DNA of 64,000 nt from Paraburkholderia sartisoli (GCF_900107685.1 NZ_FNRQ01000001.1:124001-188000); one strand, 5' to 3'. Counted from the stretch's first letter, positions 37,624 to 48,382 are shown. The notes: generated by a model from the sequence alone, not told the origin. A program made the numbers and translations.

Positions 37624-38253
37624 ATGCATCGATCAGCGTTCAGTCCGTCCCGATTCTCTCTCCGTTTTGCGTCCCGTTTTGCGCCTCGCTTCGCCGCGCG
37701 CACCATGCCGGACCTGTCGCGGATGGCTCGCGCCACCGTCGGCGCGCTGGTTGCCGGCGCGGTCCTGATGGCGTGTTCGCCGACGTTTGACTGGCGCACG
37801 ATCATGAACAACGACAACGGCTACACCGTCGATCTGCCGGCCAAACCAGGCAACGACGAGCGCACGATCGATGTCGGCGGCACGCAGATGAAGATGCGCA
37901 TGCAGACCGCCGAGGCCGGCCACGCCGTGTTCGCGGTCGGCACAGTCGTGCTGCCGGGCGACGACCCGCAGATGCAGCAAGCCGCACTCGACTTCCTGCG
38001 CACCGGCCTCGCGCGCAACCTGGGCGCAACGCCGGAATCCCACGCGACGCAAATTCCACTGGTAGCGGGCGGACAGGTACCCGGCATCGAAATGGCCTTC
38101 AGCGGCAAGGCCGGCCCACAACACGAAACGCGGACGCTGCATGCGCGGCTCGTCGTGCATGGGCGGCATGTGTACCAGGCCGCCGTCGTCGCCGATCATG
38201 AACTGCCGGTGGAGCAGCTCGACCAGTTTTTTCAGTCCTTCAAACTTTATTGA
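37624..38253 (+). CDS. Putative lipoprotein, unknown function
   Basis: A 209-residue exported lipoprotein candidate. The lipobox VLMAC (Cys at about residue 51 from this start) follows a hydrophobic stretch. The start at 37624 leaves a very long Arg/Phe-rich N-region (FSLRFASRFAPRFAARTMPD); an internal ATG at 37705 (MPDLSRMARATVGALVAGAV) gives a normal-length lipoprotein signal and is more likely. The mature part (about 155 residues) has no recognised catalytic motif. It diverges from the TlpA-like gene. Similar small lipoproteins are common in Betaproteobacteria without known function. Confidence 0.7.
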   Translation: MHRSAFSPSRFSLRFASRFAPRFAARTMPDLSRMARATVGALVAGAVLMACSPTFDWRTIMNNDNGYTVDLPAKPGNDERTIDVGGTQMKMRMQTAEAGHAVFAVGTVVLPGDDPQMQQAALDFLRTGLARNLGATPESHATQIPLVAGGQVPGIEMAFSGKAGPQHETRTLHARLVVHGRHVYQAAVVADHELPVEQLDQFFQSFKLY

Positions 38254-38356
38254 AGTGGAAGGAATGGCCTTTCCCGCTTCTGCCGAACGCCTGATGCAGT
38301 GAAAGTTCCTTCGCAGAAGACGGCGCTAATCGCCGGATTTCATGGAGCTTTTTTTG

Positions 38357-38379
38357 TTACCCACAGGACCTGTGGATAA
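38357..38379. promoter_or_regulatory. DnaA-box-like palindrome TTACCCACAGG-A-CCTGTGGATAA
   Basis: Two head-to-head arms, TTACCCACAGG and CCTGTGGATAA, differ at one position. The right arm read on the minus strand contains TTATCCACA, a perfect DnaA box; the left arm contains TTACCCACA, one change away. It may bind DnaA or another symmetric DNA-binding protein. No replication genes are near. Confidence 0.45.
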
Positions 38380-38408
38380 CATTGTTGAAAACTCTGCTGG
38401 TTGTCGCG

Positions 38409-38425
38409 CACAGGCCCGTCCTGTG
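38409..38425. repeat. Second CACAGG/CCTGTG inverted repeat
   Basis: CACAGG (38409-38414) and CCTGTG (38420-38425) with 5 bases between, centred 49 bases after the first palindrome's centre and sharing its CACAGG core. It lacks the AT-rich flanks of a DnaA box. Confidence 0.4.
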
Positions 38426-38583
38426 GGCTTGCTGTTAGTTTGCCCGCGATCTCGGCAAATCAAAAAACTCAATTGAATCAACGTGTTCGACGATGTCCCT
38501 CGATGGCACCTTTCAAATGTATCAAAAGGTATGCGAGAGAGAGGCGTGTGCATAAGTCAAGTCTTGACAGCCATTTTTTTACT

Positions 38584-40119
38584 TCATAAAGGCACGAACG
38601 CGCGCCGGTACTGGATCGCTTCCGCGATCTGGCCCGCATTGGGCGTTTCAGCGCCAGCAAGGTCGGCGATCGTGCGGGCCACTTTCAGGACGCGGTAATA
38701 GGCGCGCGCGGACCAGCCGAAACGCTCACCGGCCTCGCGCAATAACGCCTCGCCCGCCGCGCCCGGCCGGCAGACCTGATCGGCTTCGCGACCGCTCAGT
38801 TCGCGGTTGGTCTTGCCCTGCCGGCGTAGTTGCCGGTCACGCGCCGCGCTCACGCGTTCCGCGATCACCGCGCTTGTTTCGCCGGGTTCGGCGGCGCGGG
38901 CGGACAACTCGGCCGGCGTCAGCGCGGGTATCTCGATCTGGATGTCGATCCGGTCGAGCAGCGGCCCCGATAATTTGCGCAAATAGCGCCCGGCGATTTC
39001 GGGCGTGCAGCGGCAGCGGCCGTTCGGATCGCCGCGCCAGCCGCATGGACACGGATTCATGGCGGCGATCAACTGGCAGGCTGCCGGAAAATCCGCCTGC
39101 AACGCGGCTCGCGAAATCGTGATGCGCCCGGCTTCAAGCGGCTCACGCAGCGTTTCCAGCACGTGGCGATCGAACTCGGGAATCTCGTCGAGGAACAGCA
39201 CACCGAGATGCGACAGCGTGATTTCGCCGGGTTGCGGTGGATTGCGTCCGCCAACGAGCGCGGCCGCGCTCGAAGAGTGATGCGGCGCGCGGAACGGGCG
39301 CTTGCGCCAGTGGGCCGGCGAAAATCCGGAGGCGCTTGCTGAAAGCAGCGCGGCCGAAGCGAGTGCTTCGTCATCGGTCATGGGCGGCAAAAGGCTCGGC
39401 AGGCGCGCGGCCAGCATCGATTTGCCCGCACCCGGAGGGCCCACCATCAGGACATGATGGCCGCCCGCCGCCGCGACTTCGAGTGCCCGCCGCGCACCGC
39501 GCTGGCCGATCACTTCCGCCATATCCGGATAAGCGGCAGCCTCGTCGCGCAGGGCTTCCGGCGCGGATGCCGGCGACAGCCGCTGATCCGGCGCACCGGC
39601 CAGATGCGCGCAGAGCGAGGGCAGATCGTGCGCGCCATAGACGTCGACGCCCGGCACGAGCGCCGCCTCGTTCGCGCTGCCCGCCGGCAAATACAGCTCG
39701 GGTGCGCGTTCCGACTGCGCGCCCGCGCGCGCCGTGCCACATGCCATGGCGAACGCGCCGCGCATCGGCCGTAACGCGCCGGTCAGCGAGAGTTCGCCTG
39801 CAAACTCTCGCTGGTTCAGCGAATCGACGGGAATCTGCCCGCTCGCCGCGAGAATGCCGAGCGCAATCGGCAGATCGAAGCGGCCGGACTCCTTGGGAAG
39901 ATCGGCTGGCGCCAGATTGACGGTGATGCGCCGGACGGGAAAATCGAAGTTGCAGTTCTGCAGCGCGGCGCGCACGCGTTCGCGGCTTTCGCGGACTTCG
40001 AGGTCGGGCAGGCCGACGATCGAAAAAGAGGGTAATCCGTTGGCGAGGTGAACCTCGACCGTTACTTCGGGCGCGCGGCCAGAGGCCGGCGCGCGACTGC
40101 GCACCACGGCAAGCGACAT
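38584..40119 (-). CDS. comM: ComM/YifB family Mg-chelatase-like AAA+ ATPase
   Basis: A 511-residue helicase-type ATPase. The N-terminal ChlI-like segment (VEVHLANGLPSFSIVGLPD) leads to Walker A GPPGAGKSMLAARL, Walker B VLFLDEIPEFDR and the Mg-chelatase AAA core, and a C-terminal helicase lid. ComM promotes branch migration during integration of transforming DNA in naturally competent bacteria. The start MSLAVVRSRAPASGRAP at 40119 is preferred over a start 12 codons earlier. ubiK lies upstream on the same strand with 127 bases between. A distant comF gene in the window (55.5 kb) suggests, but does not prove, competence. Confidence 0.92.
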   Translation of the reverse strand: MSLAVVRSRAPASGRAPEVTVEVHLANGLPSFSIVGLPDLEVRESRERVRAALQNCNFDFPVRRITVNLAPADLPKESGRFDLPIALGILAASGQIPVDSLNQREFAGELSLTGALRPMRGAFAMACGTARAGAQSERAPELYLPAGSANEAALVPGVDVYGAHDLPSLCAHLAGAPDQRLSPASAPEALRDEAAAYPDMAEVIGQRGARRALEVAAAGGHHVLMVGPPGAGKSMLAARLPSLLPPMTDDEALASAALLSASASGFSPAHWRKRPFRAPHHSSSAAALVGGRNPPQPGEITLSHLGVLFLDEIPEFDRHVLETLREPLEAGRITISRAALQADFPAACQLIAAMNPCPCGWRGDPNGRCRCTPEIAGRYLRKLSGPLLDRIDIQIEIPALTPAELSARAAEPGETSAVIAERVSAARDRQLRRQGKTNRELSGREADQVCRPGAAGEALLREAGERFGWSARAYYRVLKVARTIADLAGAETPNAGQIAEAIQYRRAFVPL

Positions 40120-40246
40120 GTTTTCTCCCCGTCGGGCGACGCGCGTTGCGCGCATCCGCCGTCTGAAACGCTAAAACGCTCATGCTGGTGAGACGACGCG
40201 GCTCGCTTGCCGGTGATGCTCAATCCAGTTCAGTTCACGTCATTGT

Positions 40247-40501
40247 TCACGGTGTCTGTGTGACCGGCAGCTTCTGTTCGAGCTCGGCCACGCGGCGCTC
40301 CAGTTCTTCCAGACGGGCGCGCGTGCGCACCAGCACCTGGGTTTGCGTGTCGAATTCCTCGCGCGTGACGAGATCCAGCTTCGAAAAGCCTTGCGACAGC
40401 ATCGCCTTCACGTTCCTTTCAACGTCCTTCGCCGGCGAGTTCTTCAGCAGGTCGCTCATTCGCGCCTGGAAATCGTTGAAGACGTCGTTCGGTTGTTTCA
40501 T
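40247..40501 (-). CDS. ubiK: UbiK-type accessory factor of ubiquinone synthesis (YqiC family)
   Basis: An 84-residue protein. It begins MKQPNDVFNDFQARMSDLL and ends in a strong coiled coil (FDTQTQVLVRTRARLEELER and RVAELEQKL). UbiK binds UbiJ and supports aerobic ubiquinone production as an accessory protein; family proteins of this size are usually trimeric. The ATG at 40501 is backed by AAGGGG upstream. It is divergent from glnK, with a 405-base intergenic region that carries the glnK control sites. Confidence 0.9.
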   Translation of the reverse strand: MKQPNDVFNDFQARMSDLLKNSPAKDVERNVKAMLSQGFSKLDLVTREEFDTQTQVLVRTRARLEELERRVAELEQKLPVTQTP

Positions 40502-40567
40502 AGGTGTTCCCCTTGGTTGCACAAAAAATGTGCATGAGTCGTTACGTCTGTGCCCCGCGATGACTGA

Positions 40568-40626
40568 TGGTCGAATGTGGTGCATGCGCAGTCTCGCCTC
40601 CTGACCGGATGTGCGCCTTTGGTGCG
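40568..40626 (+). promoter_or_regulatory. Two NtrC-like enhancer sites upstream of glnK
   Basis: At 40568-40584 TGGTC-N5-TGGTGCA and at 40610-40626 TGTGC-N5-TGGTGCG resemble the NtrC consensus TGCAC-N5-TGGTGCA. The right half is full in the first and nearly full in the second; the left half is weak in both. They lie about 140 to 200 bases upstream of the -24/-12 element at 40767, the usual distance for NtrC enhancers. The ntrBC genes are not in the window. Identity is inferred. Confidence 0.45.
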
Positions 40627-40657
40627 GTCCGGTCCGTGGAGCCTGCGGACACTCTAG

Positions 40658-41245
<588 letters not shown>

Positions 41246-41274
41246 CAAAAAAACAGCGACAAGAGGAAATAGAG

Positions 41275-42756
<1,482 letters not shown>

Positions 42757-42813
42757 CGCGAGAGATTATTGCGCCACGCCCGGTTTGGGAAAGAACAGGC
42801 AACAGCGACCTTT

Positions 42814-42840
42814 GACCCGCCTCACGGCGGGTCTTTTTCT
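42814..42840 (+). terminator. Rho-independent terminator after amtB
   Basis: GACCCGC (42814-42820) pairs with GCGGGTC (42827-42833), followed by TTTTTCT. It lies 57 bases beyond the amtB stop and upstream of the gshA promoter region. Confidence 0.85.
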
Positions 42841-43002
42841 TTGTCGGGCCATTTCCGGTCTATCCTGAAAACAGTACAGACTGCCTGCTATCGACGCGAT
42901 AGCAGGAATGCATCCATAGCGAAACTTGCGTTTGGAGAAACCATCCCCAAATGGGCTGGGCAATTGCTCTACAATCTTTTTTCTCCAGTCTGCGAGTGAT
43001 CA

Positions 43003-44292
43003 ATGGTTCCGCACCTAGTTACGGCGTTAAACGGCCCGCTGCTCGATCTCGAGCGGAAGATCCTCGACGCGACGCCCGCCATCGAACGCTGGTTCCGCCT
43101 CGAATGGCAGGAACATACGCCACCGTTCTATTGCTCGGTCGATCTGCGTAACGCGGGTTTCAAGCTCGCGCCGGTCGATACGAACCTGTTTCCCGGCGCC
43201 TTCAACAATCTGCCGCAGGAAACGCTGCCGCTCGCCGTGCAGGCCGCGATGGCATCGATCGAAAAGATCTGCCCGGACGCCAAGAACCTGCTCGTGATTC
43301 CGGAGCGTCATACACGCAACGCGTTTTATCTGGAGAATGTGGCGCGGCTCGCGACGATCATGCGTCAGGCCGGCCTGAACGTGCGCTTCGGCACGCTCGA
43401 TGAAAACGTTGCCGGGCCGGTGACGATCGCGTTGTCCGACGGGCAGAAGCTCGTGATCGAACCGCTCGAACGCTCGCAGCGTCGCCTCGGCCTGAAGAAT
43501 TTCGATCCCTGTTCGATTTTGCTGAACAATGACATGTCGGGCGGCATCCCGCCCGTGCTCGAAAATCTGCACGAGCAGTATCTGCTGCCGCCGCTGCATG
43601 CCGCGTGGGCCGTACGCCGCAAATCGACGCATTTCTCGTGTTATGACGACGTCGCGAAGAAGTTTTCAAAGCTGGTCGAGATCGATCCGTGGATGATCAA
43701 TCCGTACTTCGCGCACGTCGAAGGCGTCGATTTCCAGGAGCGCACCGGTGAGGAAGCGCTGGCCAGTGCGATCGACGGCGTGCTGAAGAAAATCGCGAAG
43801 AAGTATCGCGAGTACGGCATCACCGAACGGCCGTATGTCGTCATCAAATCGGACGCGGGCACCTATGGCATGGGCGTGATGACCGTGCATGACGCATCGG
43901 AAGTCGCGGCGCTCACCAGGCGCGAACGCGCGAAGATGGCGGCCACGAAAGACGGCCTCGAAGTGCATGACGTGATCGTTCAGGAAGGCGTGTACACGTT
44001 CGAGCGCATCGGCGAGGAAGTCGCGGAGCCGGTCGTGTACATGATCGACCGGTACGTGGTCGGCGGTTTCTATCGTGTGCATGGCAGCCGGGAACGCGAC
44101 CAGAACCTCAACGCGCCCGGCATGCACTTCGTGCCGCTCGGTTTCGAGCACACGGCGCTGCCCGACGCGCACGCGAAGCCGGGTGCGGCGCCGCCGAACC
44201 GCTTCTATATGTACGGCGTGGTCGCGCGGCTCGGGTTGCTGGCCGCATCGGTGGAGCTCGAAAAGACGGATCCGGAAGCGATCCAGGTCTAA
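43003..44292 (+). CDS. gshA: Glutamate--cysteine ligase (proteobacterial GshA type)
   Basis: A 429-residue enzyme that joins glutamate and cysteine, the first step of glutathione synthesis. It belongs to the proteobacterial family separate from E. coli GshA, with the conserved parts FYCSVDLRNAGFKLAPVDTN, NNDMSGGIPPVLENLHEQYL and VVIKSDAGTYGMGVMTV. An AT-rich region at 42960-42980 with TACAAT just upstream is a likely promoter. gshB follows 112 bases later, so both steps are encoded together. The start MVPHLVTALNGPLLDLE at 43003 looks right in length. Confidence 0.94.
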   Translation: MVPHLVTALNGPLLDLERKILDATPAIERWFRLEWQEHTPPFYCSVDLRNAGFKLAPVDTNLFPGAFNNLPQETLPLAVQAAMASIEKICPDAKNLLVIPERHTRNAFYLENVARLATIMRQAGLNVRFGTLDENVAGPVTIALSDGQKLVIEPLERSQRRLGLKNFDPCSILLNNDMSGGIPPVLENLHEQYLLPPLHAAWAVRRKSTHFSCYDDVAKKFSKLVEIDPWMINPYFAHVEGVDFQERTGEEALASAIDGVLKKIAKKYREYGITERPYVVIKSDAGTYGMGVMTVHDASEVAALTRRERAKMAATKDGLEVHDVIVQEGVYTFERIGEEVAEPVVYMIDRYVVGGFYRVHGSRERDQNLNAPGMHFVPLGFEHTALPDAHAKPGAAPPNRFYMYGVVARLGLLAASVELEKTDPEAIQV

Positions 44293-44404
44293 GGCTTCCA
44301 CATGCTGGCGCGCGGGGCGGCCAGGCGTCGTCCGCGCGCTGTTTGAACGATCAACTTGATCGACCTGATCAACGCAATGCCCGCACGGGCGCACCAGGAC
44401 CTTC

Positions 44405-45361
44405 ATGGATATTCTCTTTGTCGCCGACCCGCTCGACCGCTTCAGGATCTACAAGGATTCGACCTACGCGATGATGGCCGAAGCCGCGCGGCGCGGGCAT
44501 ACGCTGTACGCGTGCGAGCCCCGGCATCTGGCGTGGACGGGCGGCGATGTCGAGGCGAATGCCCGGCGCTTTGCGATTGTCGGCGACGGTGCGGACCTGA
44601 AGCGCGACACGTGGTACGCCGCCGATCCGGCCGCGGCGCGCTCGCTCAAAAGTTTTGGCGCCGTGATCATGCGCAAGGATCCGCCGTTCGACATGGAATA
44701 CGTCACGTCGACGTGGCTGCTGGAACTGGCCGAACGCGGCGGCGCGCGGATCTTCAACAAGCCGCAGTCGATTCGCGATCACTCGGAAAAGCTTGCGATC
44801 GGCGAGTTTCCGCAATTCGTCGCGCCTACCCTGGTTACGCGCGATCCGGCGCGTCTGCGCGCGTTTCACGAAGAACACGGCGACGTGATCCTGAAGCCGC
44901 TCGACGGCATGGGCGGCATGGGCGTGTTCCGCGTGAAGGCGGACGGCATGAACCTCGGCTCGATTATCGAAATGTTGAGCCACGATGGCGCACGCTCGGT
45001 GATGGCGCAGAAGTTCATCCCCGAGATCAAGGCGGGCGACAAGCGCATTCTGCTGATCGGCGGCCAGCCGGTGCCGTATTCGCTCGCGCGGATTCCTCAG
45101 GGCAACGAGGTGCGCGGCAATCTGGCGGCGGGCGGCCTCGGCGTCGCGCAGCCGTTGACCGGGCGCGATCGTGAGATCGCCGATACGCTCGGCCCGGTGC
45201 TCGCCGCGCGCGGCTTGCTGCTGGTCGGGCTCGACGCGATCGGCGACTGGCTGACTGAAGTGAACGTCACGAGCCCGACGTGCTTTCGCGAGATCATGGA
45301 GCAGACCGGCTTCGACGTCGCCGGCATGTTCATCGATGCGCTGGAGCGCGCCGCCGGCTGA
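44405..45361 (+). CDS. gshB: Glutathione synthetase
   Basis: A 318-residue ATP-grasp enzyme that adds glycine to gamma-glutamylcysteine. Typical motifs are MDILFVADPLDRFRIYKDST at the start, the ATP-grasp loop LKPLDGMGGMGVFRVK and the metal site ITEVNVTSPTCFREI (read as WLTEVNVTSPT). The length equals the E. coli enzyme. It follows gshA in the same direction and is followed by a PTS EIIA gene about 160 bases later, behind a TACAAT box at 45470-45475. The adjacency of glutathione and PTS genes is usual for Burkholderiaceae. Confidence 0.96.
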   Translation: MDILFVADPLDRFRIYKDSTYAMMAEAARRGHTLYACEPRHLAWTGGDVEANARRFAIVGDGADLKRDTWYAADPAAARSLKSFGAVIMRKDPPFDMEYVTSTWLLELAERGGARIFNKPQSIRDHSEKLAIGEFPQFVAPTLVTRDPARLRAFHEEHGDVILKPLDGMGGMGVFRVKADGMNLGSIIEMLSHDGARSVMAQKFIPEIKAGDKRILLIGGQPVPYSLARIPQGNEVRGNLAAGGLGVAQPLTGRDREIADTLGPVLAARGLLLVGLDAIGDWLTEVNVTSPTCFREIMEQTGFDVAGMFIDALERAAG

Positions 45362-45519
45362 ACGGCGCGCGGGACGGGCGTGGCAGGCCTCGCAGGTCCG
45401 GCCGGCGGGAGGTGCTACGGCCGGCGCGGCGCCTGCACGGATGCGTCGAAAGCGGGAAAATGGTGCTGCTACAATGCCCGCTCCCCCGTTCTCAAGCCGT
45501 TTTTTGCTGTAACACTGAC

Positions 45520-45984
45520 ATGGCTGGCATTCTGATTGTTGCGCATGCCCCGCTCGCCACCGCGCTGCGGGAGTGTATCGCCCACATATATGGCGGCTTG
45601 CCCGCCCGCATCGGCGTGATCGACGTCATGCCCGACTGCGATCCTCCCGAAGTCATCGCATTCGCGTACGCCGAGATCGAGCGGCTAAGGGAAGACAACG
45701 GTGCGCTCGTGCTGACCGACGTATTCGGCGCGACGCCGGCCAACATCGCCGCGCGTCTGGCCACGCTACCGGATGTGCGCGTGCTGGCGGGCGTTAATCT
45801 GCCGATGCTGGTGCGCGCCGTCTGCTATCGCGCGACGCCCCTCGACACGCTGGTCGACAAGGCGCTCGCCGGCGCGACAAAAGGTATTCATACGATTGTT
45901 CCGGGTACGCCGGTGCCGGCCGCGGCGAGGATCGATCCCGCTGAATGTCTGCCCGTGCAGGTGCCCGGAGCAGATCCCGTTTAA
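45520..45984 (+). CDS. PTS EIIA component, mannose/fructose family
   Basis: A 154-residue EIIA-Man-type protein. The phosphorylated histidine is His9 in ILIVAHAPLATAL, and the motif LTDVFGATPANIAARL surrounds the second active-site region. In a full PTS it would pass phosphate from HPr to an EIIB and a sugar permease, but none is in the window. The next genes encode HPr and EI. Such short chains in Betaproteobacteria are regarded as regulatory. ptsH follows 76 bases later. Confidence 0.9.
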   Translation: MAGILIVAHAPLATALRECIAHIYGGLPARIGVIDVMPDCDPPEVIAFAYAEIERLREDNGALVLTDVFGATPANIAARLATLPDVRVLAGVNLPMLVRAVCYRATPLDTLVDKALAGATKGIHTIVPGTPVPAAARIDPAECLPVQVPGADPV

Positions 45985-46060
45985 CCGCTTCACACCCGCT
46001 TCACATCGGCTTGACACCCGCTTTACACCCTCACCTTCAACCCGCGCTCCGGAAGACCAG

Positions 46061-46330
46061 ATGCTGCAAAAAGAAACGACAATCGTGAACAAGCTTGGCC
46101 TGCACGCGCGCGCGTCGGCGAAACTGACGCAACTCGCGGGTAACTTTCAGGCGGAGATCTGGATGAGCCGTAACGGTCGACGGATCAACGCGAAGAGCAT
46201 CATGGGCGTGATGATGCTCGCGGCCGGCATCGGCAGCACGGTGACGATTGAAACCGAAGGTCCGGACGAAACCGAAGCCATGGACGCATTGCTGAAACTG
46301 ATCTCGGATAAGTTCGGCGAAGGTCAGTGA
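46061..46330 (+). CDS. ptsH: Phosphocarrier protein HPr
   Basis: An 89-residue HPr. The phosphorylation site His15 lies in NKLGLHARASAKL, and Ser46 lies in INAKSIMGVMMLAA, the regulatory site used by HPr kinase/phosphorylase in bacteria that have it. EI phosphorylates His15; HPr passes phosphate to EIIA proteins. The gene sits between EIIA and ptsI. A terminator at 46371 lies after it, so ptsI probably also has its own promoter. Confidence 0.96.
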   Translation: MLQKETTIVNKLGLHARASAKLTQLAGNFQAEIWMSRNGRRINAKSIMGVMMLAAGIGSTVTIETEGPDETEAMDALLKLISDKFGEGQ

Positions 46331-46370
46331 TCTGCGCGGTTCGCTTGCATCGACCCGACAGCTACAAGAA

Positions 46371-46402
46371 AACGCCGCGTTCATCGACGCGGCGTTTTTT
46401 GA
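46371..46402 (+). terminator. Rho-independent terminator between ptsH and ptsI
   Basis: AACGCCGCGT (46371-46380) pairs with ACGCGGCGTT (46387-46396), followed by TTTTGATT. It lies 40 bases after the ptsH stop and should end or reduce the EIIA-ptsH transcript before ptsI. Confidence 0.85.
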
Positions 46403-46528
46403 TTGCGCCACAATCAACGATTGCCTCGTGACATCACCGATACCGCCGATATGTGGCACGATCGGGCTGCCCTGCCTGTTTTCAGAAAGACGCGCATCCA
46501 GTCGTTTACGAAGATTCAGTATTGCTGC

Positions 46529-46565
46529 ACTGCACGCAGTCGCCTGAGAGCGCGGAATTTATAAT
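46529..46565 (+). promoter_or_regulatory. ptsI promoter with overlapping dyad
   Basis: A perfect TATAAT lies at 46560-46565. The dyad ACTGC-AC-GCAGT at 46529-46540 covers the place of the -35 box (expected 46537-46542), which itself is a poor match. This suggests activator- or repressor-controlled transcription of ptsI, 66 bases before its GTG start. The rest of 46331-46630 holds the terminator above and no gene. Confidence 0.45.
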
Positions 46566-46630
46566 GAACGTCGGGGTCTGAGAGCATTGCAGCGGTTTGC
46601 CGCGGCATTACACAACTAGAGGAGGCGTGC

Positions 46631-48382
46631 GTGTCGTTCACGCTGCATGGAATTCCCGTGTCACGCGGTATCGCCATCGGGCGGGCCTATCTGATCGCCC
46701 CGGCTGCACTCGACGTCGACCACTATCTGATCGAGTCCGCCCAGATCGAGGGCGAGATCGAGCGCTTTCGCACGGCCCAGCAACTTGTCCATACCGAGCT
46801 CGACGCATTGCGCGCCGACCTCGCCGCCGACGCGCCCAGCGAAATGGGCGCATTCATCAACGTCCACTCGATGATCCTGAACGACGCGATGCTCGTGCAG
46901 GAAACCATCGATCTCGTCCGCACGCGCCGCTACAACATCGAATGGGCGCTCACCGAGCAGCTCGAACGCCTGTCACGCCACTTCGACGACATCGAAGACG
47001 AATACCTGCGCGAGCGCAAAGCCGACATCGAGCAGGTGGTGGAGCGCGTGCTGAAGGCGCTCGCGGGCGCGTCGACCTCTGCACTCGGTGATGCCGTGCA
47101 TGGCGCATGCAGCGAGATGATCGTCGTCGCGCATGACATCGCGCCCGCCGACATGCTGCAGTTCAAGACGCAGACGTTCCAGGGTTTCGTCACCGACCTG
47201 GGCGGCCGCACGTCGCACACGGCGATCGTCGCGCGCAGTCTCGGCATTCCGGCGACCGTCGGCGTGCAGCACGCGAGTGCGCTGATCCGGCAGGACGACC
47301 TGATCATCGTCGATGGCGACCGCGGCATCGTGATCGTCGATCCGGCGCCGATCGTGCTGGAAGAGTATTCGTACCGTCAGAGCGAAAAGGCGCTGGAACA
47401 GCGCAAGCTGCAACGCCTCAAGTTTTCGCCGACGCAAACGCTGTGCGGCACGAAAATCGAGCTCTCCGCGAACATCGAATTGCCCGACGACGCGCACGCC
47501 GCGCTCGAGGCGGGCGCGACCGGCGTCGGCCTGTTCCGCACCGAATTCCTGTTCATGAACCACAAGCAGCACCTGCCGCAGGAAGAGGAGCAGTTCGACG
47601 CGTATCGTCGCGCGGTGGAAGGCATGAACGGCCTGCCAGTGACGATCCGCACGATCGACGTAGGCGCCGACAAGCCGCTCGATTCGATGGGCGGTGGCGA
47701 TGGCTACGAAACGGCCGCGAACCCGGCGCTGGGGCTGAGGGCGATCCGCTGGAGCCTGTCCGAGCCGCAGATGTTCCTCACGCAACTGCGCGCGATCCTG
47801 CGCGCGTCCGCGTTCGGTCAGGTGAAAATCCTGATTCCGATGCTCGCGCACGCGCAGGAAATCGACCAGACGCTCGATCTGATCCGCGAAGCCAAACGTC
47901 AGCTCGACGACGCGGGCCTCGTCTACGATCCGAACGTACGTGTCGGCGCGATGATCGAGATTCCAGCTGCGGCGATTGCGGTGCCGCTGTTCCTGAAGCG
48001 GCTCGACTTCCTGTCGATCGGCACGAACGACCTGATCCAGTACACGCTTGCCATCGATCGGGCGGACAACTCGGTGGCGCATCTGTACGACCCGCTGCAT
48101 CCGGCCGTGCTGCATCTGATCGCGCTCACGCTGCGCGAGGCGAAACGCGCGGGCGTGCCCGTGTCGGTCTGCGGGGAAATGGCGGGCGATCCAGCGTTGA
48201 CGCGTCTTTTGCTCGGCATGGGACTCACCGAGTTCTCGATGCATCCGAGCCAGTTGCTGGTCGTCAAACAGGAAGTGTTGCGCTCGAACCTCAAGGCGCT
48301 CGAAAAGCCCGTCGCGGACGTGCTCGCTGCGTTCGAACCGGAGGAAGTTCAGGCAGCGCTCAGGCGCCTCGCCGCGGCCTGA
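46631..48382 (+). CDS. ptsI: Phosphoenolpyruvate--protein phosphotransferase (enzyme I)
   Basis: A 583-residue enzyme that takes phosphate from PEP and gives it to HPr. The N-terminal HPr-binding region leads to the swivelling His domain (GGRTSHTAIVARSLGIPATV, active His) and the C-terminal PEP-binding barrel (LFRTEFLFMNH, FLSIGTNDLIQYTLAIDRAD, VSVCGEMAGDP with the catalytic Cys). The start is GTG at 46631 with GAGGAGG 5 bases upstream. A separate promoter (46529-46565) and a terminator before it suggest independent control from ptsH. It converges on a MoeB-like gene. Confidence 0.96.
   Translation: MSFTLHGIPVSRGIAIGRAYLIAPAALDVDHYLIESAQIEGEIERFRTAQQLVHTELDALRADLAADAPSEMGAFINVHSMILNDAMLVQETIDLVRTRRYNIEWALTEQLERLSRHFDDIEDEYLRERKADIEQVVERVLKALAGASTSALGDAVHGACSEMIVVAHDIAPADMLQFKTQTFQGFVTDLGGRTSHTAIVARSLGIPATVGVQHASALIRQDDLIIVDGDRGIVIVDPAPIVLEEYSYRQSEKALEQRKLQRLKFSPTQTLCGTKIELSANIELPDDAHAALEAGATGVGLFRTEFLFMNHKQHLPQEEEQFDAYRRAVEGMNGLPVTIRTIDVGADKPLDSMGGGDGYETAANPALGLRAIRWSLSEPQMFLTQLRAILRASAFGQVKILIPMLAHAQEIDQTLDLIREAKRQLDDAGLVYDPNVRVGAMIEIPAAAIAVPLFLKRLDFLSIGTNDLIQYTLAIDRADNSVAHLYDPLHPAVLHLIALTLREAKRAGVPVSVCGEMAGDPALTRLLLGMGLTEFSMHPSQLLVVKQEVLRSNLKALEKPVADVLAAFEPEEVQAALRRLAAA

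Larger units (their letters stand above)
38254..38583. other. 330-base AT-richer convergent intergenic region with paired palindromes
   Basis: Both flanking genes end here: the lipoprotein gene on the plus strand and comM on the minus strand. No promoter is needed. The region is clearly more AT-rich than its surroundings. It holds two CACAGG/CCTGTG palindromes (38357-38379 and 38409-38425, see separate entries) and the sequence TCAAGTCTTGACAGCCATTTTTTTA near 38557-38581. I see no coding frame. A small RNA or a protein-binding site cluster could fit; no standard terminator with a clear stem and T-run was found. Confidence 0.45.
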
